This document shows, one piece after another, positions 9,092-20,163 of a stretch of 64,000 nt of DNA. The first letter of the stretch is position 1. Each line of letters starts with the position of its first letter. A program made the position numbers and the translations under genes. The stretch lies in assembly GCA_020523905.1 (NCBI GenBank), contig JAJAPZ010000003.1, forward strand, positions 1-64,000. The letters run 5' to 3'. The notes below the pieces were generated by a model that was not told the origin of the DNA, did no database searches, and worked only from the letters and a program-made list of their open reading frames with translations. The stretch comes from Candidatus Obscuribacterium magneticum (GTDB taxonomy: Bacteria; Elusimicrobiota; Elusimicrobia; F11).

Positions 9092-12000
9092 ATGAACCTC
9101 GAACAGTATAAGAAGACCCTCTCCGAGCGCATCCTCATCTTTGACGGGGCGATGGGGACCAACCTCCAGAAATTCAACCCCACGTTGGACGATTACCAAG
9201 GCAAAGAAGGCTGCATGGAGATTCTTAATCTCACCCATCCCGAGTGGGTGAAAGACGTCCATGCGAGTTTCTACAAGGTCGGTTGCGACGTCGTAGAAAC
9301 CAACTCCTTCGGTGCCAACCGGATTGTGCTGGGCGAATACGGCCTGGCGGAGAGAGCGATCGAATTGAACCGGAAGGCCGCTCAGATCGCCAGAGAAGCC
9401 GCCCGTGACTTTTCAACGCCGGACCATCCGCGCTACGTTGCCGGTTCCATTGGCCCCGGGACGAAGCTTCCTTCGCTCGGCCACACCACCTTCGACACCC
9501 TTCGCGAAAGCTATACAACCCAGTGCGAGGGCCTCCTGGAAGGCGGCGTGGATATCCTTCTCATTGAAACCTGCCAAGACCTTTTGCAGGTCAAAGCCGC
9601 CGTCAACGGTGCTTTGGACGCAATGAGAAAATTAAGAATCCAGGTGCCGCTCAATGTTCAGGTCACCATCGAATCGACCGGTACCATGCTTGTGGGCTCC
9701 GACATCGCCACTGCCATCAACGTCATCGAGTGCTTCCCCGTGGACACCATTGGCATCAACTGCGCCACAGGGCCCTTCGAGATGAGCGAGCACGTTCGGG
9801 CTCTGGGACAGCTTTCCACCCGATTTATCTCCGTCCTTCCCAACGCGGGGCTTCCTGAAAACGTGGGGGGAAAAGCCGTCTATAAATTGACGCCCCAAGA
9901 ACTGGCCTCCAACCTGGTTGAGTTTGCCACCAAGCATGGGGTCAATGTCGTAGGAGGCTGCTGCGGCACGACACCCGACCATCTAAAAGCCGTCGTGGAG
10001 GCCGTCCAGCCGCTCAAACCTCTAAGACGCCAGGTAAAAAAACCGGCGCAGGTCTCAAGTCTTTATCTGAGCACGCCCCTCCGGCAGGAGCCGGCGCCCC
10101 TCATTGTCGGCGAACGGACGAATGCGAACGGATCGAAGCAGTTCCGCGATCTTCTCAATGCCAATGACTACGATGCCCTGGTGACGGTCGCCAAAGAGCA
10201 GGAAGAGGAAGGGGCGCACGTCCTCGATGTCTGCACCGCTTATGTTGGGCGGGACGAATCGAAAGACATGTTTGAGACAATCAAGCGCTTCTCTCTCCAG
10301 ACACGCGTGCCTTTGATGATTGACTCCACCAACCCAGACGCGATTGAAACGGCCCTGAAATTACTGGGGGGGAAACCCATCGTCAACTCCATCAACCTGG
10401 AAGACGGGGAGGAACGACTCGCCAAAATCTGCCCGCTTCTTAAAACCTACGGGGCTGCTGTCGTGGCCTTGACGATCGACGAACAGGGCATGGCTAAAAC
10501 CGCCGACAAAAAACTGGAGGTGGCCAAACGAATATACAAGCTGTCTGTCGAAAAATACGGCCTCGCACCGTCCGATCTCATCTTCGACCCCCTCACCTTC
10601 ACCTTGGGTAGCGGCGACGAGGAATATCGTAAAGCCGCACGTGAAACGCTGGAAGGCATCCGCCGCATCAAAAAGGAATTTCCCGACGTACACACCCTCC
10701 TCGGCGTCAGTAACATTTCCTTCGGGCTCGCTCCGGTTGCTCGGGCCGTTTTAAACAGCGTCTTTCTCCATTACGCGGTTGAAGCGGGGCTGGACGCCGC
10801 CATTATTAACACCAAAAGAATCATGCCGCTTTTTAAAATCGATGAGAAAGGCCGAGAACTGGCCCGGCAGCTCATTTTTGATGAAAGAAAGCCGGGCTTT
10901 GACCCGTTAAAAGAATTCATGGCCACTTATGCCGATGCCAAGGAAACCCCGGGAAAAGCGCCGGCCCCCAAATCAATAGAGGAAGAATTAAAATATCGCA
11001 TTATCAATGGAAATAAACAGAATATTGAGAAAGTTATTGAACAAGCGCTGAGAAAATACCCATCCCTGGACATCATCAATAACATCCTTCTGGCGGGGAT
11101 GCGGAAAGTCGGGGAGCTTTTCGGCTCCGGCCAGATTCAGCTTCCCTTCGTTCTCCAATCGGCCGAAACAATGAGGGCCGCTGTGAAAATCCTGGAGCCA
11201 CATTTACCGAAGAACGGCGCCATCAAAAGCCGGGGGAAAATGGTTCTGGCCACGGTCAAAGGCGACGTCCACGACATTGGGAAAAACCTGGTGGACATCA
11301 TCCTCACCAATAACGGCTACACCATCATCAACCTCGGCATCAAGCAACCGATCGACAACATCATTAAGGCGGCTGAAGAGCACAAGCCGGACGCCATCGG
11401 CCTCTCAGGGCTTCTTGTTAAATCCACGGCGGTCATGAAGGAGGATTTGGAAGAGCTCAACAAGCGAAATCTCAAATACAAAGTCATTTTAGGGGGTGCC
11501 GCTTTAACCCGCAAGTTCGTCGAAGAAGATCTCCGCTCCCTTTATAAAGGAAAAGTCTTCTACGCGTCGGATGCCTTCGAAGGTCTCCGCCTCATGGACG
11601 AACTGACCCAGGAAAAGGCCCCGCCCTCCCCTCCACCTCCTCGCTGGGGAAAAAGGGCCCGGCCGGAGAAGTCCCTCGAAGCGGAGAGAAACCGGGGGAA
11701 GGGAAAAACGTCAATTCCACACTCCGCACTCCGCCTTCCGCATTCAAAATCGGCCCCCCTCCCCAAGCCCCCTTTCTTCGGCACCCGCGTCGTTCGGGGG
11801 ATCGACGTGAAAGAGGTTTTCCCCTACATCAACCAAACGGCCCTCCTCAAGGTCCGCTGGGGCTACAAGCGGGTTTCAACCAACACCGTCGAAGAGTACG
11901 AACGGTTGATCAACGAACAAGCCAAACCCCTGTACGAAAAATGGAAAAACACGGCGGTGCGGGAGGGCCTCTTCCGCCCGCAGGTGGTCTACGGCTACTT

Positions 12001-12556
12001 CCCTTGCCAGTCCGACGGCGATTCGCTCATCATTTACGGGGACGATCAAACCACCAAACGCCAGCGCTTCCTGTTCCCGCGGCAGAAGAGGGAGCCTTAT
12101 CTTTGCGTCTCCGATTTTTTCCGTCCCCTCGAATCCGATGAGATGGATGTGATCGGGATGATGATCGTGACCATCGGCCCTGACGCCACCCCCAAAACCA
12201 ACGAGCTCTACAAAAAAAACGCCTACACGGACTACCTGTTTTTGCACGGCCTCAGCGTTGAAACCGCGGAAGCCCTGGCCGAATACTGGCACAAGCGCAT
12301 GCGGGAGGAGCTTCATATCGCCGGCGCGGATGCCCACGATATACGCGATCTCTTTCATCAAAAATATCAGGGTTCCCGCTACAGCTTCGGCTACCCGGCC
12401 TGCCCCAACCTGGAGGACCAGGCCAAGCTGGTCGAACTGCTGGACCCCGCCCGCATCGGCGTCACGCTTTCCGAAACCTTCCAGCTCCAACCTGAACAAT
12501 CCGTCTCCGCCCTCATCGTCCCCCACCCCGCCGCCAAATACTTTTCCATTGAATAG
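9092..12556 (+). CDS. metH: Cobalamin-dependent methionine synthase
   Basis: A 1154-residue modular enzyme that methylates homocysteine from methyltetrahydrofolate via methylcobalamin. The homocysteine domain (1-310) has zinc ligands Cys224 (NCATGP) and Cys290-Cys291 (GGCCGTTPDH). A pterin-binding barrel occupies about 345-610. The B12 cap is near 640-730. The cobalt-ligating His727 is in GDVHDIGKN. The SAM-binding reactivation domain (about 895-1154) includes RYSFGYPACP. Between the B12 and reactivation domains the normal short linker is expanded by about 45 residues (843-888) of Pro/Arg/Ser-rich sequence that resembles repeat DNA (see separate entry). It needs homocysteine from metY/metX, encoded 6 kb upstream. 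Confidence 0.96.
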   Translation: MNLEQYKKTLSERILIFDGAMGTNLQKFNPTLDDYQGKEGCMEILNLTHPEWVKDVHASFYKVGCDVVETNSFGANRIVLGEYGLAERAIELNRKAAQIAREAARDFSTPDHPRYVAGSIGPGTKLPSLGHTTFDTLRESYTTQCEGLLEGGVDILLIETCQDLLQVKAAVNGALDAMRKLRIQVPLNVQVTIESTGTMLVGSDIATAINVIECFPVDTIGINCATGPFEMSEHVRALGQLSTRFISVLPNAGLPENVGGKAVYKLTPQELASNLVEFATKHGVNVVGGCCGTTPDHLKAVVEAVQPLKPLRRQVKKPAQVSSLYLSTPLRQEPAPLIVGERTNANGSKQFRDLLNANDYDALVTVAKEQEEEGAHVLDVCTAYVGRDESKDMFETIKRFSLQTRVPLMIDSTNPDAIETALKLLGGKPIVNSINLEDGEERLAKICPLLKTYGAAVVALTIDEQGMAKTADKKLEVAKRIYKLSVEKYGLAPSDLIFDPLTFTLGSGDEEYRKAARETLEGIRRIKKEFPDVHTLLGVSNISFGLAPVARAVLNSVFLHYAVEAGLDAAIINTKRIMPLFKIDEKGRELARQLIFDERKPGFDPLKEFMATYADAKETPGKAPAPKSIEEELKYRIINGNKQNIEKVIEQALRKYPSLDIINNILLAGMRKVGELFGSGQIQLPFVLQSAETMRAAVKILEPHLPKNGAIKSRGKMVLATVKGDVHDIGKNLVDIILTNNGYTIINLGIKQPIDNIIKAAEEHKPDAIGLSGLLVKSTAVMKEDLEELNKRNLKYKVILGGAALTRKFVEEDLRSLYKGKVFYASDAFEGLRLMDELTQEKAPPSPPPPRWGKRARPEKSLEAERNRGKGKTSIPHSALRLPHSKSAPLPKPPFFGTRVVRGIDVKEVFPYINQTALLKVRWGYKRVSTNTVEEYERLINEQAKPLYEKWKNTAVREGLFRPQVVYGYFPCQSDGDSLIIYGDDQTTKRQRFLFPRQKREPYLCVSDFFRPLESDEMDVIGMMIVTIGPDATPKTNELYKKNAYTDYLFLHGLSVETAEALAEYWHKRMREELHIAGADAHDIRDLFHQKYQGSRYSFGYPACPNLEDQAKLVELLDPARIGVTLSETFQLQPEQSVSALIVPHPAAKYFSIE
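11618..11755. repeat. Repeat-like insertion in the MetH interdomain linker
   Basis: This stretch encodes MetH residues 843-888, a low-complexity run unlike the rest of the protein. The DNA has C-rich then G-rich blocks (CCCTCCCC at 11624-11631, GGGGGAAGGG at 11694-11703) that can pair imperfectly. It then has a degenerate 7-base tandem array at 11714-11745 with units ATTCCAC, ACTCCGC, ACTCCGC, CTTCCGC and a partial ATTC. The 7-base period is out of step with codons, so the array did not arise as a peptide repeat. The frame stays open throughout. Confidence 0.65.
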
Positions 12557-12659
12557 CCCAAAAATGCCCCATTTAATTGAAAAACTCATGAGTTCGCTTC
12601 CTTAACGAGGCGCAACCAACTAAAATAGAAGGGCTTCAAAAAAAATCGGGGGTGTTGAC

Positions 12660-13067
12660 ATGAATGTGAAACGATTTATTGTTACCAGCGTGGCTGTGTT
12701 TCTGGCGTTCGAGATTCTGGATGCGATCATCCACATGGGAATCCTAAGGAAAGCCTACGAGGCGCTGGGGCCCCTTTGGCGGCCGGACATGATGTCCAAA
12801 ATGTGGATCATTCATGTGGGCTCTCTCATCCTTGCTTTCCTGTTCACCTTTATTTTCATCAAAGGGTACGAAAACAAGGGGCTGGGAGAAGGCGTACGCT
12901 ATGGGATCATCATCGGACTTTTTGCCAACATTCCTTACGCCTTCTACGAATACGCCATGTTTCCTCTGCCTCTATCTCTTTGTCTGCAATGGTTTCTCTA
13001 TGGCATGATCGAATTCGTCCTGTGCGGTCTTCTCGCCGCCGCCCTCTACAAACCCCGTCAAGCGTGA
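12660..13067 (+). CDS. Small integral membrane protein, about four helices
   Basis: A 135-residue hydrophobic protein with predicted helices near residues 7-27, 48-68, 80-100 and 105-130, ending in a short basic tail (YKPRQA). I do not recognise the family. The start has a GGGGGTG stretch 8 bases upstream. It lies 103 bp after metH and 9 bp before a second small membrane protein, so the two probably form a short operon. A 135-residue open frame overlapping both in another frame was discounted in favour of these two, which both show clean membrane patterns. Confidence 0.75.
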   Translation: MNVKRFIVTSVAVFLAFEILDAIIHMGILRKAYEALGPLWRPDMMSKMWIIHVGSLILAFLFTFIFIKGYENKGLGEGVRYGIIIGLFANIPYAFYEYAMFPLPLSLCLQWFLYGMIEFVLCGLLAAALYKPRQA

Positions 13068-13076
13068 AGAGGCCCT

Positions 13077-13445
13077 ATGCGTTGGCTCTTCATTTTGGTG
13101 GGATTCTTCGTCACCGGCGTTGGCTGCACGTTACTGGTGTCGCCGCTCTTTCTTCGCGATTTCCTTTTGAGATGGCTCAATGAAAAAACAATCTACATGG
13201 CCGCGGGTATGAGAATCGTCCTGGGAACTCTGTTTATCATTTTCCGCCGTCAAACGAGGTTTCCAACCTTCATTCTCGTTATGGGCATCCTGGCCCTTCT
13301 CTCCGGCTTGACGATTCCTCTTTTGGGCGCCGAACGCGCCCTTTCATTCGTCCACTGGTGGCTGGCCCAATCCGCTGCTGTTCTCCGTTCCTGGGCGATC
13401 GCCGCCTGTCTTTTTGGTCTCTTGATCCTCAGAGCGGGATTATAA
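13077..13445 (+). CDS. Small integral membrane protein, unknown function
   Basis: A 122-residue protein with hydrophobic segments near 3-25, 40-58, 64-82 and 98-120, separated by basic turns (FRRQTR). The N-terminus (MRWLFILVGFFVTGVGC) is faintly like short DUF2065/YjeT proteins, but the length is double, so no family is assigned. It sits between another small membrane protein and secA, 18 bp from the latter, so co-transcription with secA is possible. Confidence 0.7.
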   Translation: MRWLFILVGFFVTGVGCTLLVSPLFLRDFLLRWLNEKTIYMAAGMRIVLGTLFIIFRRQTRFPTFILVMGILALLSGLTIPLLGAERALSFVHWWLAQSAAVLRSWAIAACLFGLLILRAGL

Positions 13446-13463
13446 AATTGTAACATCCGCCCT

Positions 13464-16163
<2,700 letters not shown>

Positions 16164-16170
16164 CCCTTTT

Positions 16171-16268
16171 CGTCATTCCGGCGCAAGCCGGAATCTAGGC
16201 TTTAAACATGATTCTGGATCCCGACTTGCGTCGGGATGACGAAAGACATGGATTCCGCCGGAATGACG
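16171..16268. repeat. Palindromic intergenic repeat with GCAA loops (copy 3)
   Basis: An 8-bp ATTCCGGC stem with GCAA loop lies at 16175-16194. A second stem, ATCCCGAC around TTGC (GCAA on the other strand), lies at 16218-16237. A third, shortened element ends at 16268. The first is the same as the first hairpin of copy 2 except GAAA has become GCAA, which keeps the GNRA loop type. It fills the gap between secA and lnt. Confidence 0.8.
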
Positions 16269-16275
16269 TCCTAAG

Positions 16276-17799
16276 ATGGTTACTCTTCCCCTTTTTTCAT
16301 CCGCCCTTTCTGGAATTCTCTTCGCTCTCGCTTTCCCTTCCTTCAACCTCTCCTGGCTGGCGTGGGTGGCCCTCGTCCCGCTTCTCAGGCTCACGGTCAC
16401 TCACCCGAAAAACGCATTCGCCTGCGGCTTGGTGACGGGCCTTTTGGCCAACCTCATTATTTTTCAGTGGCTTCTTCCCACGTTTAAAGCGGCGAATATC
16501 AACGTTGTCACGGGCCTTCTTTGCTGGGTTCTCCTTTCGGCGGTTCTTGCTTTGTACGTCGTCCTATTCTTCAGCTTCTATATCCAGATTCCTTTCTCCT
16601 GGCTTAGGCCCTGGCTCGCCGGGGCGATGTGGGTCGTCCTCGAAGATATCCGGACCCACCTTCTCTCCGGATTTCCCTGGGCTCTTTTGGGACACACGCA
16701 GGCCTATCATTTAGTGTTCATTCAGCTCGCCTCCCTCACCGGTGTTTCCGGCCTTTCCTTTTTGCTGATCGCCGCCAATTCATTTATTGCGGAGTTCCTC
16801 CGGATTGCGCCTGCGCGCCACTATCACCTCATCGCCTGGCGGCGGTTCCTCTTCAGCCAGGGCGGATTTATCGGACTTCTTCTAATCACCTATAGTTACG
16901 GATGGTTTCGGCTTAATCATCCTTCAGGAGCACCGGAACGGACCCTCAAAGTTTCCATCCTCCAGGGGAACATTGACCAATACCAGAAATGGGACGACCA
17001 TTACGAAACGGGCATCCGCACCCGCTATACGGGCCTGGCGGAAAAAGCGGCCGCGGACAAACCGGAGCTTATCGTCTGGCCGGAGTCCGCAGTGCCGGGT
17101 TGGATTCCAAACGAAAAATTTTATCTGGACTGGCTGCAAACCGTGGTTAAAAAAACCGGCACCGCGAACCTGGTGGGTGCGGTGTCCATGTCCAGCGGCG
17201 CTGATTACAATTCGGCCTTTTTGCTTAGCCCGAAGGGAGAGATTCTTCAACGGTACGACAAAAGGCATCTGGTTCCGTTCGGAGAATTCAATCCGTTGGG
17301 AGGATTCTTTAATCGCCTCATCCCCTATCTCGGCCAACTGGGCACCTTTGCAGCGGGAAAAAGAGGCGTCATCTTCGACTTGAACGGAATTCGGCTGGCC
17401 CCCAACATCTGTTACGAAGCTATCTTTGCCGATCTTATCCGCAGCGGCGTCAACCAGGGGGCCGATGTCATCGTCAATTTGACGAACGACGGCTGGTACC
17501 TCCAAACGGCGGCTCCGGAGCAGCATTTTGTCGCCAATATTTTCCGCGCCGTGGAAAACGGCCGGCCCGTCATCCGTGCCGCCAACACCGGGATCTCCGG
17601 CCTGATCGACCCTTTTGGCCGCCCACTTTTACGAACGCCCCTCATGGAAACCGGCGCCTTTACCGGCGAAGTCCCGATGGCCTCCTCTTCCTTTCAAACC
17701 TTTTATCTCCGCTTCGGCAACTGGTTTACCTATTTCTGCTGGGCTCTCATCGCCTTCTTTATATCACTTAATTTCCGTCGATCCAGCCGATGGATTTAG
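16276..17799 (+). CDS. lnt: Apolipoprotein N-acyltransferase
   Basis: A 507-residue inner-membrane enzyme that adds the third acyl chain to lipoproteins before Lol sorting. About six hydrophobic helices occupy residues 1-215, followed by a periplasmic nitrilase domain. Catalytic residues are Glu270 (VWPESAVPG), Lys329 (YDKRHLVPFGEF) and Cys379 (NICYEAIF), matching the Glu-Lys-Cys triad of the family. GVNQGADVIVNLTNDGWY follows as expected. The start ATG gives normal family length. The gene lies between secA and a toxin-antitoxin pair; its functional partners lolC/E and lolD are 4 kb downstream. Confidence 0.96.
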   Translation: MVTLPLFSSALSGILFALAFPSFNLSWLAWVALVPLLRLTVTHPKNAFACGLVTGLLANLIIFQWLLPTFKAANINVVTGLLCWVLLSAVLALYVVLFFSFYIQIPFSWLRPWLAGAMWVVLEDIRTHLLSGFPWALLGHTQAYHLVFIQLASLTGVSGLSFLLIAANSFIAEFLRIAPARHYHLIAWRRFLFSQGGFIGLLLITYSYGWFRLNHPSGAPERTLKVSILQGNIDQYQKWDDHYETGIRTRYTGLAEKAAADKPELIVWPESAVPGWIPNEKFYLDWLQTVVKKTGTANLVGAVSMSSGADYNSAFLLSPKGEILQRYDKRHLVPFGEFNPLGGFFNRLIPYLGQLGTFAAGKRGVIFDLNGIRLAPNICYEAIFADLIRSGVNQGADVIVNLTNDGWYLQTAAPEQHFVANIFRAVENGRPVIRAANTGISGLIDPFGRPLLRTPLMETGAFTGEVPMASSSFQTFYLRFGNWFTYFCWALIAFFISLNFRRSSRWI

Positions 17800-17876
17800 T
17801 ATGATCCCCTTGCTTTAACCTCTCTTCTCGACGCTTCCCTCCCAAAATCCCCTCAACGCCAAATCAATGGAAGGCC

Positions 17877-17905
17877 TTGTCAAATTGTATGGTATAACAT
17901 ACAAT
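17877..17905 (+). promoter_or_regulatory. Promoter and operator of the toxin-antitoxin pair
   Basis: -35 TTGTCA (17877-17882) and -10 TACAAT (17900-17905) are spaced by 17 bp. A perfect 8-bp inverted repeat, ATTGTATG (17884-17891) and CATACAAT (17898-17905), covers the spacer and the -10. That is the layout expected for autorepression by the downstream HTH antitoxin. The toxin start follows 21 bp after the -10. Confidence 0.7.
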
Positions 17906-17926
17906 CAGCAAGCCTGGGGATAAGAC

Positions 17927-18250
17927 GTGCTTAAGGTTTTACAAACCTACATCACCCCTTCAGGCAGAGACATATTCAACGAATGGTTTTCGTCTTTAAG
18001 AGACAAAAAGACGCGAAACATAATCCAAAACCGACTTGATAGACTGGCATTGGGTAATCCTGGTGACCACAAATATGTCGGTGACGGTGTATGGGAGCTT
18101 CGCATCTATTACGGACCGGGCTTCCGGGTGTATTATGGAGAAGACGGTGATTTTATTGTGATTCTTCTCTGTGGAGGAGATAAGTCAACACAAAGCGGCG
18201 ATATTCATTTTGCTAAATCTTACTGGGAGGAATACCTAAATCAACCATGA
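17927..18250 (+). CDS. RelE/HigB-family toxin (addiction module killer protein)
   Basis: A 107-residue basic protein beginning with GTG after a GGGGATAA ribosome site. The order YITPSGRDIFNEWFSSLRD ... RLDRLALGNPGD ... GVWELRIYYGPGFRVYY ... VILLCGGDKSTQ is the signature of the HigB-like/Gp49 branch of RelE ribosome-dependent mRNA interferases. The toxin precedes the antitoxin, as is usual for HigBA, and overlaps it by 4 bp (ATGA). This stretch looks more AT-rich than the surrounding genes, which suggests horizontal acquisition. The target and activity are inferred from family. Confidence 0.9.
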   Translation: MLKVLQTYITPSGRDIFNEWFSSLRDKKTRNIIQNRLDRLALGNPGDHKYVGDGVWELRIYYGPGFRVYYGEDGDFIVILLCGGDKSTQSGDIHFAKSYWEEYLNQP

Positions 18251-18591
18251 AAAGAGTACATGATTACCATGAATTTCTAATCGAATGCCTTAAGGATCCG
18301 GAAGAAGCAGCAGGGTATCTTAACGTTGCCATGGAAGATGGGGATCGAAAAATGTTTCTCATCGCCCTCAAAAATGTGGCAGAAGCCCACGGGGGATTGG
18401 TGGAATTGTCACGTTTAACAAAACTCAACCGGGCCAATCTCTACAAGATCTTTTCGGAAAAGGGCAACCCTGAAATGCAGACATTGGTCCAAATTCTCGA
18501 TAAGTTTGGCCTGCGGCTGGCGATTACTCAAAAGGAACAAAAATCGTCAGCTAAAAAAACGACACGGGATATTAAAAGAAAGGCGGCTTAA
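18247..18591 (+). CDS. HTH antitoxin of the HigA-like addiction module
   Basis: A 114-residue protein. The N-terminal DYHEFLIECLKDPEEAAGYLNVAMED matches addiction-module antidote proteins. Residues about 55-95 form a Cro/CI-type helix-turn-helix (LVELSRLTKLNRANLYKIFSEKGNPEMQTLVQIL). The Lys-rich C-terminus is probably disordered. It would neutralise the toxin upstream and repress the shared promoter through the palindrome at 17884-17905. Its stop overlaps the ribosome site of prfB, which starts 14 bp later. Confidence 0.9.
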   Translation: MKRVHDYHEFLIECLKDPEEAAGYLNVAMEDGDRKMFLIALKNVAEAHGGLVELSRLTKLNRANLYKIFSEKGNPEMQTLVQILDKFGLRLAITQKEQKSSAKKTTRDIKRKAA

Positions 18592-18605
18592 GGAGATCTC
18601 CGTTT

Positions 18606-19728
18606 ATGTCACGGGAATTAAGAGAAAAGCTGGAGAGGTTGGCGAAGAAAATCGACGACATGGGGAGGTTTCTTTGACGTCGCCCATAAAAAGGACATCG
18701 TCAAAGAGTTAGAGCAAAAGACCGCCGCCGACGGATTCTGGAATGACACCTTAGCCGCTCGGAAGGTGATGCAGGAACTGGACGCGGCCAAAGAAGCCAT
18801 CCAAACCTGGAACGAACTTCAACAAACCCACCAGGATTTAAACGCCCACCTCGATCTGGCGGAGGAAGCCAACGACCTCGAAGAAGAAAAGGACGTGGCC
18901 AAAGGAGCCGAGGCGCTCGCTTCCAAGCTCCAAGGCCTGGAATTGAGGGCCCTTCTTTCCGGGCCGCACGACAAATCGAATGCCATCTTGTCCCTCCACG
19001 CAGGGGCGGGAGGAACGGAGGCCTGCGATTGGGTTGAGATGCTCCTTCGTTTGTACATGCGCTGGGTGGAGAAAAAAGGGTTTGAATTTGAGGTGACGGA
19101 TCTCCTCGAAGGAGACGGCGCCGGCTTCCGTAACGTGACGGCCATGGTCCGCGGCCCCTACGCTTACGGGCTCCTGCAGGCGGAAATCGGCGTCCACCGG
19201 CTGGTGCGCATTTCTCCTTTTGACGCAAACGCGAGGCGGCACACCTCTTTCGCTTCCTGCGACATCATCCCCGAAGTGGAAGATGAGATCAACATCGAGA
19301 TCAAAGAGTCCGATTTGCGTGTCGACACCTACCGTTCCTCCGGCGCCGGCGGCCAATACGTCAATAAAACAGAGTCCGCCGTTCGCCTCACGCACATACC
19401 GACCGGCGTCGTCGTCGCCTGCCAAAAAGAACGCTCGCAATTGAAAAACCGCGCCCTGGCCCTGAAAATTTTAAAGGCCCGTCTCTACGATTTGGAAATG
19501 GAAAAACAGCGCGCGGCCCTGGAGAAGCACTACGATGAGAAAGGGCAGATCGCCTGGGGAAACCAAATCCGCTCCTATGTCTTCATGCCGTATCAGCTCG
19601 TCAAAGATTTGCGCACAAATGTTGAAACGGGGAACGTTCAGGCGGTGATGGACGGCGAGATCGACGCCTTTATAAAAGCGTACCTGGATTGGAAGACCAC
19701 CAAAAAAGATGCTAGTATCCGCCCTTAA
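18606..19728 (+). CDS. prfB: Peptide chain release factor 2 (needs +1 programmed frameshift)
   Basis: The gene is read as 23 codons from ATG 18606 to CTT, then +1 slippage over the in-frame TGA at 18675-18677 into GAC 18676, continuing to 19728, for 373 residues (E. coli RF2 has 365). The stop-codon reading motif SPF is at 203-205 and the peptidyl-hydrolysis GGQ at 248-250. SPF identifies RF2, which recognises UGA and UAA. An AAGGAG site (18590-18595) overlaps the antitoxin stop. No promoter is evident in the 14-bp gap, so transcription may come from the toxin-antitoxin promoter or from within it. An annotation lacking the frameshift would start too late, for example at 18766. Confidence 0.96.
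18662..18678 (+). promoter_or_regulatory. prfB programmed +1 frameshift site
   Basis: An internal Shine-Dalgarno-like GGGGAGG (18662-18668), three bases (TTT), slippery CTT (18672-18674) and TGA followed by C. This is the same layout and spacing as the E. coli RF2 autoregulatory site. Low RF2 stalls at UGA and promotes the shift, raising RF2 synthesis. Confidence 0.95.
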
Positions 19729-19745
19729 ATCAGAGGAGGTTTTTC

Positions 19746-20114
19746 GTGGCGAAAATTCTCGTTGTCGACGATGAAAAAGATGTGGTGGAGCTTCTGACCT
19801 TTTTGCTTCAAAAAGACGGCTACACCGTTGTCAACGCCCAAAATGGGAAGGAGGCCCTGGACGTCGTTCCCAAAGAGAAGCCGGATTTGATTCTTTTGGA
19901 CGTCATGATGCCGGAACTGGACGGCTACACGGTGCAAACGCGGCTCCTCGAGGACCCGGCCACCAAGGGAATCCCCATTATTATTCTTACGGCGAAAGGC
20001 CACCTGAGAGACATCTTCGCTATGTCGGCGAATGTCACCGCCTACATTGAAAAACCCTTTGACCCCAAGACGCTTCGAGCGAAAATTCAGGAAGCGCTGC
20101 GGAATAAATTATAA
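19746..20114 (+). CDS. Stand-alone response regulator receiver (CheY-like)
   Basis: A 122-residue receiver domain with no output domain. Acidic pocket Asp8-Asp9, phospho-acceptor Asp52 (LILLDVMMP), a Thr in IIILTAKG and the conserved Lys in EKPFDP are all present. GTG start follows AGAGGAGG with good spacing. No histidine kinase is nearby. It sits between prfB and lysS, so the genetic context does not reveal the partner. Single-domain receivers often act in motility or pilus control; that is only a possibility here. Confidence 0.93.
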   Translation: MAKILVVDDEKDVVELLTFLLQKDGYTVVNAQNGKEALDVVPKEKPDLILLDVMMPELDGYTVQTRLLEDPATKGIPIIILTAKGHLRDIFAMSANVTAYIEKPFDPKTLRAKIQEALRNKL

Positions 20115-20163
20115 CGGCGATCCCCCTGTCTCGAAAAATTTTTTCCTTCGGTCCCCGCAATCT

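Noticed and set aside
12598-12626. Promoter before the membrane protein at 12660 (TAAAAT at 12621-12626)
   Set aside because: No usable -35 hexamer lies 16-18 bp upstream.
12776-13183. 135-codon + strand frame overlapping two small membrane protein genes
   Set aside because: Its translation is His/Arg/Ser-rich without a hydrophobic pattern, while both genes it overlaps have clear membrane helices and sensible starts.
20032-20163. Longer lysS reading frame starting inside the receiver gene
   Set aside because: The extra 44 codons overlap the response regulator in another frame and have no resemblance to lysyl-tRNA synthetase.
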